Below, one piece after another: positions 9,192-17,433 of a stretch of DNA of 64,000 bases (its first letter is position 1; each line of letters starts with the position of its first letter). The position numbers and the translations under genes were made by a program. Under the pieces are notes generated by a model. The model was not told the DNA's origin and searched no databases. It saw only the letters and a list, made by a program, of their open reading frames with translations. Origin of the DNA: Fibrobacterota bacterium (GTDB lineage Bacteria; Fibrobacterota; Chitinivibrionia; Chitinivibrionales; Chitinispirillaceae); assembly GCA_023436205.1 (NCBI GenBank), contig JAEZKC010000055.1:34892-98891 (forward strand), read 5' to 3'.

Positions 9192-9374
9192 TTAGGACTT
9201 GGCCATAGCCTTGAGGCACTTCATGCAGATTTTGATCCGCTTGGATGTACCATTGACAACCTGCTTGATTGTGCGAAGGTTGGGATAGAATATTCTTTTG
9301 CTTACGTTGTGGGCATGGGAAATCGTGTTGCCCGACTGCGGGTGCTTGCCGCAAACTTCACATGTTTTGGACAT
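9192..9374 (-). CDS. rpmB: 50S ribosomal protein L28
   Basis: A 60-aa ribosomal large-subunit protein. The sequence MSKTCEVCGKHPQSGNTISH and the block KRIFYPNLRTIK are typical of bacterial L28. It carries two CxxC pairs (Cys5/Cys8 and Cys50/Cys53), so it is the zinc-binding (C+) form. GGAGG precedes the start. It is a single-gene transcript with its own good promoter at 9417-9445 and its own terminator, convergent to pheA. Confidence 0.95.
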   Translation of the reverse strand: MSKTCEVCGKHPQSGNTISHAHNVSKRIFYPNLRTIKQVVNGTSKRIKICMKCLKAMAKS

Positions 9375-9416
9375 ATATCCTCCAGATAGCTATTTTAGTT
9401 TCCCGAACAAACCGCT

Positions 9417-9445
9417 AATATAGCTAATGCATCGCTGCAAGTCAA
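9417..9445 (-). promoter_or_regulatory. Sigma70-type promoter of rpmB
   Basis: On the minus strand TTGACT (9440-9445) and TATATT (9417-9422) are separated by 17 nt. Both hexamers and the spacing are near consensus, and the -10 lies about 40 nt upstream of the rpmB start. Confidence 0.75.
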
Positions 9446-9542
9446 AGCTAAACTAATGAATTAGATAAATGTTTGGTCCAGTCAAATTATCGGTTTGACA
9501 TCATTTATATTTTTTCTAACAACTTAAAAAAGGTATAAGCAA

Positions 9543-10202
9543 ATGCTGGAGAATTTAAAACCTGCTTTTAATAATGTATTACGACCGATAATGAAAGTCT
9601 TCGCCTGGGCGGGAGTACATCCCAATCATCTTACCATTGCGGGGGTGGCGCTGTTTGGTGCTGCCGGGTATCTGGCCTCCACCGGGAAATGGCACTGGGC
9701 CTTGGGAATGCTGATCGCCGGTGCTCTCATGGATGGGCTGGATGGTCAGCTCGCGCGGGAATGCGGCAAAAAGTCCGTTTTTGGAGCAATCCTCGATTCA
9801 AGCTGCGATAGAATCACTGAAATGCTGCTTTTATTGGGTTTACTGGTATTCTACACACATCATTCCCTGTATAGCGGATGGGGTGTTTACCTCTGTTTTA
9901 CCGCCATCTCCGGCTCTGTTCTGGTGAGTTATGTAAAGGCTCGCTGTGAAGGGGCTGGCGTGAGCTGCTCTCGAGGGCTGCTCCAGCGCCCCGAGCGTCT
10001 GATCCTTCTTGGTCTCGGCCTGCTTCTGGGCCCCAAGTCCATGGTCTGGATTCTGGTTCTGGTGTCTGTTCTGGCCCTGGTCACCGTGATGGAGCGCCTC
10101 TTCATGGCCTCAGTCCAGTGCCGCTTCATTGATCAATCTAAAAATGCCGGCTCTTCAGGTTCGGGTGAGGCTCAAGCGAAGCAGTCCTCCGCCGAGGCAT
10201 AA
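9543..10202 (+). CDS. CDP-alcohol phosphatidyltransferase family protein
   Basis: An integral membrane enzyme that transfers a phosphatidyl (or similar) group from a CDP-linked donor to an alcohol acceptor in phospholipid synthesis. The diagnostic signature D-G-x2-A-R-x8-G-x3-D-x3-D is represented by MDGLDGQLARECGKKSVFG followed by AILDSSCDR, with all catalytic Asp residues present. About five or six hydrophobic helices follow the expected pattern. The exact acceptor (glycerol-3-phosphate, inositol phosphate, serine) cannot be told from the sequence. The last ~20 residues (SGSGEAQAKQSSAEA) are low complexity and their DNA matches the repeat that follows, so the C-terminus may have been altered by repeat spread. 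The start has AAAGG upstream. Confidence 0.85.
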   Translation: MLENLKPAFNNVLRPIMKVFAWAGVHPNHLTIAGVALFGAAGYLASTGKWHWALGMLIAGALMDGLDGQLARECGKKSVFGAILDSSCDRITEMLLLLGLLVFYTHHSLYSGWGVYLCFTAISGSVLVSYVKARCEGAGVSCSRGLLQRPERLILLGLGLLLGPKSMVWILVLVSVLALVTVMERLFMASVQCRFIDQSKNAGSSGSGEAQAKQSSAEA

Positions 10203-10300
10203 GGACTTTGTCCGATCTCGTGCATGCTGAGCAGTCCTCGGTCGAAGCATGATCTGCCCGTTCCGTTCGTGCTGAGCAGTCCTCGGTCGAAGCATGATCT
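10177..10300 (+). repeat. Three imperfect direct repeats, two of them 30 bp and identical
   Basis: The 30-bp unit beginning GCTGAGCAGTCCTCGGTCGA occurs at 10226-10255 and 10271-10300, spaced 45 bp. A diverged copy (GAAGCAGTCCTCCGCCGAGG, from 10177) forms the 3' end of the phosphatidyltransferase gene and supplies its last codons and stop. It directly precedes a copy of the ~90-bp dispersed repeat. Confidence 0.75.
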
Positions 10301-10309
10301 TATAATTTA

Positions 10310-10400
10310 TTAACGGCGAAGACGCCTCGTAGGTCACCAGTACCTTCTCCCGCACTGCAGCCTTATCAAAGATAGTCATCAGAGTTTATCAAACACGAGG
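10310..10400 (+). repeat. Dispersed ~90-bp intergenic repeat, copy A
   Basis: Begins TTAACGGCGAAGACGCCT (GGCG-AAGA-CGCC mini-hairpin), followed by GGTCACC, CTCCCGCACTG, ATCAAAGATAGTCATCAGAG and ends near CACGAGG. The same ordered blocks occur at 13925-14014, in reverse at 14067-14155, and in reverse at 47870-47958. It lies downstream of the phosphatidyltransferase gene and upstream (in convergent sense) of the Rpn nuclease gene. Confidence 0.85.
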
Positions 10401-10447
10401 TTTCGGAAATTTTGTCGGCAATTAATCCAGCTTTTGGGAATAAAAAG

Positions 10448-11344
10448 TTAAGTTGCGATTCTCCTCCGTAACTCATTAATGGCTTCCTTCGATAATCCTG
10501 TATACAGTGCTATATTTTCATCGCTTTCACCATTTTTGATCATCACTATTGCGATCTCGGTAGTTCTTTTATCTCTACCCTCGACTTTACCTTCGAGTTT
10601 ACCCTCAAGCCTACCCTCATTTCTACCCTCTTCCTTCGCGGTATCCAATGAATTTTTAAGATCGCGATAGACCTTGAGGCTATCTTCATAGGCATCGATT
10701 TCTACTGGACTGAATTTGGCGATCTCGGCAATACTGAAAAGCTTCTCAAACACCCGTTCCTGCAGTTTTGCCGGGCGGCTTTGAAGCTTCGGCAGATTCT
10801 TGAAAATATAGAGCCACTTATCGAAACGGGTTTCCAGCTCATCTTCACTTTTGTTGAAATTGGGCATTTGCAGATAAATAAAGGTGAGCTTATCGTAAAA
10901 AACATTTTTCTTATCTGTATCCATCAACTGTACATGGCTGACTATGGTTTTATCCCTGTTTTCATCTTCAAAGGTGAAATCCAGAATCGCAATCGTGTAC
11001 ACTGCTTTCAATTCATAGTCCCAGTCTCCCTGTTCAGCTTGTTCGGCTATGGGAAACGTGGAATAATACACCGTTCTGTCCTTGAAAAAGCGTTGCTTTG
11101 TTTTCTGTATCTCAACAATAAATTTCTCGCCGCGGTCATTCTCACAGTAAAGATCGAATATCGCTTTCCGATCGATCGCAGTAGTACCGAGATATTCGGT
11201 TTTCTTATAGTTGAGATCTTTTATATGCTGCTCGCCTTTAAGCAGCTCGTTGAGAAAATCCATGAGCAGATCTTTATTGATCTCCTCTCCGAAAATCTTC
11301 TTGAATCCGAAATCGGTGAAAGGGTTTATGTACTTTTCTTTCAT
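10448..11344 (-). CDS. Rpn family PD-(D/E)XK nuclease / putative transposase-derived protein
   Basis: A 298-aa protein starting MKEKYINPFTDFGFKKIFGEE, the hallmark N-terminus of the Rpn/PDDEXK_2 family (formerly annotated as transposase). The nuclease core shows Asp64 (AIFDLYC) and the E-x-Q motif at 78-80 (FIVEIQK) in place of E-x-K, as is common in this family. The C-terminal part has a short charged tandem motif (EGRNEGRLEGKLEGKVEGR, encoded by 12-bp repeats) followed by a helical tail (NIALYTGLSKEAINELRRR) also typical of the family. Related proteins act as DNA nucleases tied to recombination and phage defence; the role here is not shown. It sits alone between repeat copies. Confidence 0.82.
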   Translation of the reverse strand: MKEKYINPFTDFGFKKIFGEEINKDLLMDFLNELLKGEQHIKDLNYKKTEYLGTTAIDRKAIFDLYCENDRGEKFIVEIQKTKQRFFKDRTVYYSTFPIAEQAEQGDWDYELKAVYTIAILDFTFEDENRDKTIVSHVQLMDTDKKNVFYDKLTFIYLQMPNFNKSEDELETRFDKWLYIFKNLPKLQSRPAKLQERVFEKLFSIAEIAKFSPVEIDAYEDSLKVYRDLKNSLDTAKEEGRNEGRLEGKLEGKVEGRDKRTTEIAIVMIKNGESDENIALYTGLSKEAINELRRRIAT

Positions 11345-11676
11345 GCTTATATCCAGGTATTTAGGCGATCTGGTTTGAAAAACACTGTTTTTCGGAGCGT
11401 AGTACTAAATTACGATAATGGGGGGAGAAGTGGTAAGGTTATTTAGGATATTGCCTTCGTTTTGCTGGTTTCAGCCATTGTTTTTTTAAACTTATCTTGG
11501 TAGTCGAAAATTCCTGAAGAAAACAGAAAAAGTTAGTCCGTCCCCATCCTCAATCCCGTGGTCGATAGACTCCGGTCATAACATAGCAGGGAGACCCAAA
11601 GCCTGTCCTGTGCAAAGTTGAAGGGTCCGGAGATGCCTCCCCGCACCGGACAGAGGCATCTTCACCGTTAAAGAAA
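11345..11676. other. 332-bp gap with a likely degenerate fifth copy of the dispersed repeat
   Basis: No open gene is seen. At 11651-11670 the sequence GAGGCATCTTCACCGTTAA matches the terminal block GAGGCGTCTTCGCCGTTAA of the reverse-oriented repeat copies at two positions fewer than perfect, and CGGAG..CCTCCC and GACTCCGGTCATAACATAG upstream weakly match the rest. AGATGCCTC (11631-11639) and GAGGCATCT (11653-11661) form a 9-bp inverted repeat. The recQ fragment begins six bases after this block. Confidence 0.4.
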
Positions 11677-12051
11677 ATGGTTTCGTTTTTTGAAAGCGAA
11701 ACATGCCTTTCATTCAAACTCGCGGCTTATTTTGGAGAGATCATCAAAGCGGAAAAATGCGGTCACTGTTCCGTGTGCCTCTCGGGGAAACGAATGATGG
11801 AACCTGCGGCGGCACTTATTCCTGTAACTTCCCTGGATCTGCGGGACCTTACTGAGCAATTTACCGCTTTGGCAAAAGACAAGGCCACCCCGATTGCCCT
11901 GACACGTTTCCTGTGCGGAATTACTTCGCCCATATTCACGCAACTTAAAGCCTCAAAGATGCGCGGGTTCGGATCGCTCGAGGAGTACCCGTTTAGCGAT
12001 GTTATGTCGGCTGTTATGAAAGAGTTTGCCGAGCCTGTTTTGTGCAGATGA
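11677..12051 (+). pseudogene. 3' fragment of a RecQ-family ATP-dependent DNA helicase gene
   Basis: The 124-aa open frame corresponds to the C-terminal end of RecQ-type helicases: FFESETCLSFKLAAYFGE, then the zinc-binding cysteines CGHCSVCLSG, a linker, and LTRFLCGITSPIFTQLKASKMRGFGSLEEYPF, the usual ending of long RecQ-family proteins. The whole helicase core (DEAD box, RecA domains) is missing, and no helicase-like sequence is readable in the 330 bp upstream, where the in-frame reading runs into a stop at 11584. No ribosome binding site precedes the ATG. It is best read as a truncated remnant; the break point coincides with a degenerate dispersed repeat. Confidence 0.8.
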
Positions 12052-12145
12052 TTATCAGGGTATCTTATTGACTTGATTCAGAATGGCGGCAAAGAGTTAT
12101 CTGTTGCCGCCTGGTTTTGTCGAGGAGGGGAGTTTGATTTCACAC

Positions 12146-13126
12146 TCATTTGTTTACCGAAAACAGTTTCTTATTCGGTGGATACTTAGGGTAAGGTAGG
12201 GTTGAATTGAGTTTTTCCCCATTTAAAACTCTAAAATAAAGATTTACATAATCCGCAGCCATCTTTTTCGCACTGAAGCACTCGGAAGCGTACTCATGGC
12301 AAATCTTGCCGTCATAGCCGGCGGCTTCCTTCACGGCTCTCACCAGTTCATTCATGCTGTTCGAAACGAATCCAACCTCATTTGATATAAGTTCCGGCAG
12401 TGCTCCAAAACCTGTTCCGAATACAGGGCATCCGAAGTAAAGACTTTCGATTATCGCCAGTCCAAACGGCTCGGGCCATAACACCGGAAAGATGAGTCCC
12501 TTGGATGTATTCAGCACTTTGTCTTTTTCTTCTCCTCCGATCATTCCCTTGAAGGTAACTTGAGGCGAAACGGTAAACCTGAAACCCATTTTGAAATTAA
12601 GACGTGTGCCACCTACCACGACCAGCTTCTCTCCCGCCTTCCGGGCAATTTTGATAGCCCCTTTTACGTTTTTCTTCCTCCATGCAGCATTACCTAAAAA
12701 GTGGAAATGTGTTCGTTTATTTTCAAGATCAGGTGTTGAATATTCACTCCAATCCAGCCCGTTATGTACAAAAACATCGGAGCTAAATCTGGATGCATGA
12801 TCTTTGGATACGAAAACGGAATTTATGTGGAACTGAGCCGGGGCTTTATTGACATGAACAGTGACAATGGATGGCTTGCTAATATCTTCTCTGGGTGTGA
12901 AGTGGAAGTGAACAACGTCGCATTCCTCGGGGATCTGGTCGTTTATCGGCAAACTGCTGTTATATGGAACTATGGTCGCATGAGAGCATTTTGACCCGGG
13001 ATCGGTCAGATAACAAACGTTATGGCCTAACTGAGAAAGCCCCTTCCCCAAACCCCATACAACTCTTTCGATTCCACCATAGGCCATAACCGGCATTTTT
13101 GATAATTCAACAATGCAGATGTTCAA
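12146..13126 (-). CDS. Family 4-type glycosyltransferase
   Basis: A 326-aa GT-B fold glycosyltransferase. The N-terminal domain has the acceptor-side glycine loop (MAYGGIERVVWGLGKGLSQLGH). The C-terminal domain has LGNAAWRKKN, VVVGGTR and the nucleotide-sugar motif E-x7-E in WPEPFGLAIIESLYFGCPVFGT. Such enzymes transfer a sugar from an NDP/UDP donor to polysaccharide, lipid or small-molecule acceptors in the cytoplasm; donor and acceptor cannot be inferred. It is somewhat short for the family (typically 350-400 aa). It stands alone, with no polysaccharide cluster around it, next to the recQ remnant. Confidence 0.85.
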   Translation of the reverse strand: MNICIVELSKMPVMAYGGIERVVWGLGKGLSQLGHNVCYLTDPGSKCSHATIVPYNSSLPINDQIPEECDVVHFHFTPREDISKPSIVTVHVNKAPAQFHINSVFVSKDHASRFSSDVFVHNGLDWSEYSTPDLENKRTHFHFLGNAAWRKKNVKGAIKIARKAGEKLVVVGGTRLNFKMGFRFTVSPQVTFKGMIGGEEKDKVLNTSKGLIFPVLWPEPFGLAIIESLYFGCPVFGTGFGALPELISNEVGFVSNSMNELVRAVKEAAGYDGKICHEYASECFSAKKMAADYVNLYFRVLNGEKLNSTLPYPKYPPNKKLFSVNK

Positions 13127-13200
13127 ATCTTCCTCATTTCACATCATTAGGATTTATATGCGCAAAAGGTAAAATGCACAACCCGACTGGTAAAAATAAA

Positions 13201-13228
13201 AAAGGGCAGACCTTTCAGTCCGCCCTTT
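13201..13228 (-). terminator. Intrinsic terminator of the SH3-like protein gene
   Basis: Stem AAAGGGCAGAC (13201-13211) / GTCCGCCCTTT (13218-13228), one mismatch, 6-nt loop. On the minus strand it is followed by TTTATTTTTA, so it ends the gene at 13251-13700. Confidence 0.85.
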
Positions 13229-13250
13229 AAATCTCTTTTAATACTAACTC

Positions 13251-13700
13251 TTAGCGAGCCAGTCTCTCCATGGTTTCCTTGTCCACGTTCTCCTTGAGCG
13301 CATCTTTGAAAGAGCGGTCGAGAGTGATAGGGTCGGCATTAGGATCGTCCATGTCGATAATGTACACCGGAGTGGGGTTATCGAGGTAACCGACAACTTC
13401 TGCGCTCTCGAACACAAATGATCGGCTCTTGGCATCGTTCTTCACCTTGGTGACCAGATCCTTCTCAATCCAGCCTTCCTGACCCGATGATGCTCTTACT
13501 TTAAGATGGTTTTTCTTGGTTTCGATAATAGTGAGATAATCGCTTGGGCCTACAGAAAAAATCGGACGCTCATACGCCTCTCTGATCTCGTTCTGGTAGA
13601 TTCCCACATCATTCTTCGTCGGCTGAACCACCTTATCCTTCTGAGCGAACACGGTGACAGCTGCAAACGCAAGGATCAGTGACCACTTGCTTAAACGCAT
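13251..13700 (-). CDS. Exported SH3-like domain protein
   Basis: A 149-aa protein with a clear Sec signal peptide (MRLSKWSLILAFAAVTVFAQ, cleavage probably after the Ala). The middle resembles a bacterial SH3 domain: VGPSDYLTIIETKKNHLKVRASSGQEGWIEKDLV, read in blocks as SDYLTIIETKK, LKVRASSGQEGWIEKDLV. Such domains bind cell-wall peptides or proteins. The last third has no recognisable domain. AGGAG precedes the start, the promoter at 13749-13777 is good and it has its own terminator, so it is a single-gene unit. No specific function can be given. Confidence 0.75.
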   Translation of the reverse strand: MRLSKWSLILAFAAVTVFAQKDKVVQPTKNDVGIYQNEIREAYERPIFSVGPSDYLTIIETKKNHLKVRASSGQEGWIEKDLVTKVKNDAKSRSFVFESAEVVGYLDNPTPVYIIDMDDPNADPITLDRSFKDALKENVDKETMERLAR

Positions 13701-13748
13701 AATTAGCTCCTTTTGATGTTTTTCCAGTCGTTCGAAACCTTACTGTTT

Positions 13749-13777
13749 AGTATAATATTTTCTATTTTTAAAAGCAA
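13749..13777 (-). promoter_or_regulatory. Sigma70-type promoter of the SH3-like protein gene
   Basis: On the minus strand TTGCTT (13772-13777) and TATACT (13749-13754) are 17 nt apart, about 50 nt upstream of the start codon, in an AT-rich stretch. Confidence 0.65.
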
Positions 13778-13924
13778 CAGCATCAAAATAAAAAACTTAC
13801 AACTCTACCTACTTAGTGGCTACAGTATCCATAACTGTTCGTTTTATTGGATTTCTTTTTAGCCATTATTAAGCTGCTTTTCATGCTCCTGTCCTTCGAA
13901 AAAAAGGTGAACTGGATTCCTTTG

Positions 13925-14014
13925 TTAACGGCGAAGACGCCTTGTCTGACACCGGGTATCTACCTCACTGGGAAGCCTCCGGTGTACATAGTCATCAGAG
14001 TTCATCAACCATGA
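13925..14014 (+). repeat. Dispersed ~90-bp intergenic repeat, copy B
   Basis: Starts TTAACGGCGAAGACGCCTT and contains ACATAGTCATCAGAGTTCAT near its other end. It is the most diverged of the four clear copies in its middle. It faces copy C, with which it shares a perfect 19-bp terminal inverted repeat. Confidence 0.8.
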
Positions 14015-14066
14015 CTGTCCAGAACGGAACTTTGGCCCCCGTAGTCGTAAACCGGTCTGATCCGAA

Positions 14067-14155
14067 TTCGTGATGATACACTCCGATCACTATTTTTGAA
14101 AATCCTTCAGTGCGGGAATTGGTGCCGGTGACCTGTAAGGCGTCTTCGCCGTTAA
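14067..14155 (-). repeat. Dispersed ~90-bp intergenic repeat, copy C
   Basis: In reverse orientation it reads TTAACGGCGAAGACGCCTT, AGGTCACCGG, TTCCCGCACTG, TCAAAAATAGTGATCGGAG, ATCACGA, the same blocks in the same order as copy A. It lies just downstream of the gcv operon. The segment 14184-14217 beyond it holds a further hairpin (GAGTAGCCAGG / CCTGACTACTC with one bulge) directly after the gcvPB stop, without a U-tract. Confidence 0.85.
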
Positions 14156-14227
14156 CCAGAAGTCCTTACTCTTTTTAGAGCAGGAGTAGCCAGGTTTGCC
14201 TTACACCCTGACTACTCTCACGCTCCA

Positions 14228-15682
14228 TCAATCGCAGGGATACGCCACGTCCATATCCTTTGCCGCCTTAGTCTCGTTAAGCCTGCTCACCGGTGCGCAG
14301 ACTGGAGCGTTGTGCAGCGCATCCGGGTTTTCCTCTGCCTCCTTGGCAATTTGAATCATGGCTTCCACAAAGGCATCCAGAGTCTCCCGGCTTTCAGTCT
14401 CCGTGGGCTCGATCATCATGGCTTCCTTGATGATAAGCGGAAAATAGATTGTGGGTGGATGAAATCCCTTGTCAATGAGGGCTTTGGCGATGTCAAGCGC
14501 ATGAACATCGTTTTCCAGCTGCTTTTTGGCGCTCAGGACACACTCGTGCATGCAGGTCTTGAGATATGGAACATCGTAATGATCCTTGAGAGAATGCATG
14601 ATGTAGTTGGCGTTGAGTACCGCCTGTTCGCTCACCTGGCGCAAACCTCCCGCACCCTGAAGCAGGATATAGGCGTAAGCCTTGAGGCACACCAGGAAAT
14701 TACCGTAAAATGGTGCGATATAACCAATAGATTTGGGATAATCATAATCGAGCGCATAGGTGCCGTCTGAGCGCTTGGTGACCCGCGAGATGGGCATAAA
14801 TGGTGTGAGGTGCTTTTTCACCCCCACCGGGCCGGCTCCGGGACCGCCTCCACCGTGCGGTGTGGCGAATGTCTTGTGTAAATTGACATGCATCACATCG
14901 AAATCGCTGTCGCCCGGTCTGAATTGCCCCAGAATGGCGTTGAGGTTGGCGCCATCATAATAAAGCAGCGCATCATAGGAGTGCACCAGATCGGCAATTT
15001 CCTTGATCTGCGAATTGAACAGCCCCAGGGTGTTGGGATTGGTCAGCATCACCGCAGCGGTGTTTTCGTTGAGCGCTTCCTTGAGTTTGGCGATATCCAG
15101 TGTGCCGGTAGCGGGATCGGTCGGGATGGATCTGATTTTATACCCGGCTATAGCCGCGCTCGAGGGGTTGGTCCCGTGTGCTTCATCGGGAATGAGCACT
15201 TCGGTTTTTTTGTTGCCCTTGTCGCGGTGATAAGCTGCGATGAGCATCATGCCGGTAAGCTCTCCGTGAGCTCCGGCCATAGGCTGCAGGGTAAAGGAGT
15301 CCATGCCGGTTATTTCGCACAGGAGGCTTTCCAGATCGTAAAGCACTGCCAAAGCACCCTGCGTGAGCATACCTCCCCGTCTTAGCTGTGGAAGAAGCGG
15401 GTGGAGGTTCGAAAAGCCATCCAGAGCCGCGATTTTCTCGCACACCTTGGGGTTGTATTTCATGGTGCAGGAACCGAGCGGGTAGAAGTTTGTGTCTACG
15501 CCGTAGTTCTTCCGTGAAAGAGCAGTGAAATGACGAACCACGTCCAGTTCGGAGAGTTCACAGAGCTGCGGTTCCTTTTCTCGTCTGTATTTTTCGGGAA
15601 TGACAGCTTCCACAGGAACATCATTTTTAGGAAGGAGGACGCCTCTGCGCCCCTTTACTGATTTTTCGAATATCACTGACAT
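14228..15682 (-). CDS. gcvPB: Glycine dehydrogenase (decarboxylating) subunit 2
   Basis: The PLP-binding half of split P-protein of the glycine cleavage system, which decarboxylates glycine and passes the aminomethyl group to lipoylated H-protein. The 484-aa sequence shows SCTMKYNPK near residue 71 and the Schiff-base Lys270 in MHVNLHKTFATPHGGGGPGAGPVGV (the HKT followed by a glycine-rich stretch). Length matches split GcvPB (about 480-490 aa). It is last in the operon gcvT-gcvH-gcvPA-gcvPB and its start overlaps gcvPA by 10 nt. Confidence 0.95.
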   Translation of the reverse strand: MSVIFEKSVKGRRGVLLPKNDVPVEAVIPEKYRREKEPQLCELSELDVVRHFTALSRKNYGVDTNFYPLGSCTMKYNPKVCEKIAALDGFSNLHPLLPQLRRGGMLTQGALAVLYDLESLLCEITGMDSFTLQPMAGAHGELTGMMLIAAYHRDKGNKKTEVLIPDEAHGTNPSSAAIAGYKIRSIPTDPATGTLDIAKLKEALNENTAAVMLTNPNTLGLFNSQIKEIADLVHSYDALLYYDGANLNAILGQFRPGDSDFDVMHVNLHKTFATPHGGGGPGAGPVGVKKHLTPFMPISRVTKRSDGTYALDYDYPKSIGYIAPFYGNFLVCLKAYAYILLQGAGGLRQVSEQAVLNANYIMHSLKDHYDVPYLKTCMHECVLSAKKQLENDVHALDIAKALIDKGFHPPTIYFPLIIKEAMMIEPTETESRETLDAFVEAMIQIAKEAEENPDALHNAPVCAPVSRLNETKAAKDMDVAYPCD

Positions 15683-17010
15683 AATACCGCCTCCAGAGTC
15701 TCAGCGAAAAGCCCGATCTCCTGCTTGGTGCGCTTTTCGGTGACTGCCACCAGCAGATAGTTTTCCATGCTCTTATAGTACCGTCCCAGGGGGAACCCTG
15801 CGGCAAATCCCCGTTCAATCATTCGTCCCACGCATTCCGCGGCATCCATCGGCAGCTTGACCGTGAATTCGTTGAAGGTGGGGGATGATTCCATCACCTT
15901 TACACCAGGGATAGCTTTGATTCTTTCTTTGGCGTAATAGGCTTTGTTAAGGCACAGTGTGGCCACTTTCTTGAGGCCCTCTTTACCCATGAGACTCAGG
16001 TAGATGTGGGCTTTTAGAGCGCAGAGTGCTTCATTGGAGCAGATGTTGGAGGTCGCCTTTTCCCGGCGGATATGCTGTTCTCTGGCCTGTAAAGAGAGCA
16101 CGAAGCCCTCTTTTCCCTGGGTGTCCACTGTTCTGGCCACGATGCGGCCGGGCATTTTACGCACCAGTTCCTTGCGGGCGCCAATGAATCCAAGGTATGG
16201 CCCTCCGAAGGAGAGCGGGATTCCAAGCGACTGGCCCTCGCCGGTGGCGATATCAATTCCCTGTTCGCTTGGACTTTTGAGAAGCGGCAAGGCGATGGGG
16301 TAAACAGATTGAATGGTGAGAATGCCCAGTGATTTGCATTTCTTCGCTACATCGGAGTGGTCATCGATCACTCCGAAAAAGTTCGGGTTCTGAAGGACCA
16401 CGGCGGCAGTTCTGTCATCGAGGGCTGAAAAGAGTTTCTCCCGGTCGCTCTGTCCGTGGGAAACATCGATTTCCACCAGTTCGATGGACAAGCTGGCGGT
16501 GTATGAATAAAGTATCTTGCGGTAGATGGGGTTGACTCCGCCGTCGATCACTACTTTAGGTCTTCCGGTGGCACTGAGCGCCATCTGGCAGGCTTCGTAG
16601 AGAGCGGTTCCGCCATCGTAGAGCGATGCGTTGGATACATCCATACCCGTGAGCCGGCAGATATGGGACTGGTATTCGTAAATAGCCTGCAGTGTTCCCT
16701 GTGAGAGTTCCGGCTGGTAGGGAGTGTAGGCGGTGTAGAATTCGCTTCTGCCGCTAAGGGCATCTACAGCTGCAGGTATGAAATGATCGTAGAACCCGCC
16801 GCCCAGAAATGATATGAGATGAGAGTAGTTCTGGGATGCAAGCTTTTCGCACAAAGAAAGCACTTCCAGTTCCGATTTCCCCTCGGGGAGGGAAAAGCTT
16901 TTAGGAGCAAGATTCTTGGGAATGTCGGCGAAGAGCTGATCCATGGATGACAGCCCGCATCGCTCAAGCATCTCTTTCTGCTGGTCCGGGGTAACGGGTA
17001 TATAGCTCAT
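15673..17010 (-). CDS. gcvPA: Glycine dehydrogenase (decarboxylating) subunit 1
   Basis: The N-terminal half of split P-protein (445 aa). It opens MSYIPVTPDQQKEMLERCG and has FLGGGFYDHFIPAAVD, FYTAYTPYQPELSQGTLQAIYEYQ and the NVSNASLYDGGTA-like block (MDVSNASLYDGGTALYEA), all typical of GcvPA. It pairs with GcvPB to make the active heterotetramer. Its ATG follows the gcvH stop directly (TAAATG), with GGAG about ten bases upstream inside gcvH, so it is translationally coupled. Confidence 0.95.
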   Translation of the reverse strand: MSYIPVTPDQQKEMLERCGLSSMDQLFADIPKNLAPKSFSLPEGKSELEVLSLCEKLASQNYSHLISFLGGGFYDHFIPAAVDALSGRSEFYTAYTPYQPELSQGTLQAIYEYQSHICRLTGMDVSNASLYDGGTALYEACQMALSATGRPKVVIDGGVNPIYRKILYSYTASLSIELVEIDVSHGQSDREKLFSALDDRTAAVVLQNPNFFGVIDDHSDVAKKCKSLGILTIQSVYPIALPLLKSPSEQGIDIATGEGQSLGIPLSFGGPYLGFIGARKELVRKMPGRIVARTVDTQGKEGFVLSLQAREQHIRREKATSNICSNEALCALKAHIYLSLMGKEGLKKVATLCLNKAYYAKERIKAIPGVKVMESSPTFNEFTVKLPMDAAECVGRMIERGFAAGFPLGRYYKSMENYLLVAVTEKRTKQEIGLFAETLEAVLCQ

Positions 17011-17391
17011 TTAGATGGTCTCCAGATATTTTTCGTAGGATTCGGCATCCATGAGATCGTCGATTTCTGATTTGTCGATATTCTTGACTGTGAACAGCCA
17101 GCCGCTGTTGTAGGGATCCTGGTTGATCGCTTCCGGTGCGGATTCCAGTGTGTCGTTGGCCGATTCCACTGCTCCGGAGATGGGGGAGAAGATGTCGCTT
17201 GCTGCCTTAACAGATTCGATTACGCCGGCCTCAAGCCCCTTTTTCACTGCTTTGCCGATTGCGGGAAGCTCAATGAAGGTGATATCACCGAGGCTGTCCT
17301 GAGCATGATCGCTTATGCCTACCCGGGCGATGTCGCCTTCGATTTTTACCCATTCGTGTGTTCTGGTGTATTTGCGGTCATTGGGGGTCAT
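17011..17391 (-). CDS. gcvH: Glycine cleavage system H protein
   Basis: The lipoyl carrier (126 aa) that shuttles the aminomethyl intermediate between P, T and L proteins. The motif YTRTHEWVKIEGD opens the protein and the lipoylation site is Lys62 in GVIESVKAASDI. The C-terminal NPYNSGWL-like element is present as QDPYNSGWLFTVK. AAAGGAG lies upstream of the start. It is second in the operon, 42 bp after gcvT. Confidence 0.97.
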   Translation of the reverse strand: MTPNDRKYTRTHEWVKIEGDIARVGISDHAQDSLGDITFIELPAIGKAVKKGLEAGVIESVKAASDIFSPISGAVESANDTLESAPEAINQDPYNSGWLFTVKNIDKSEIDDLMDAESYEKYLETI

Positions 17392-17433
17392 GCATGGCTC
17401 CTTTGTAAGTCGTCTATGAACTGATGGTTGTTT

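Noticed and set aside
10177..10300. Possible CRISPR-like repeats
   Set aside because: Only two full units plus a diverged one, spacers differ in length, no cas genes.
10781..11446. 221-codon open frame antisense to the Rpn nuclease gene
   Set aside because: A shadow of the strongly supported minus-strand Rpn frame; composition is not protein-like.
14888..15385. 165-codon open frame antisense to gcvPB
   Set aside because: Shadow frame of a well-supported gene.
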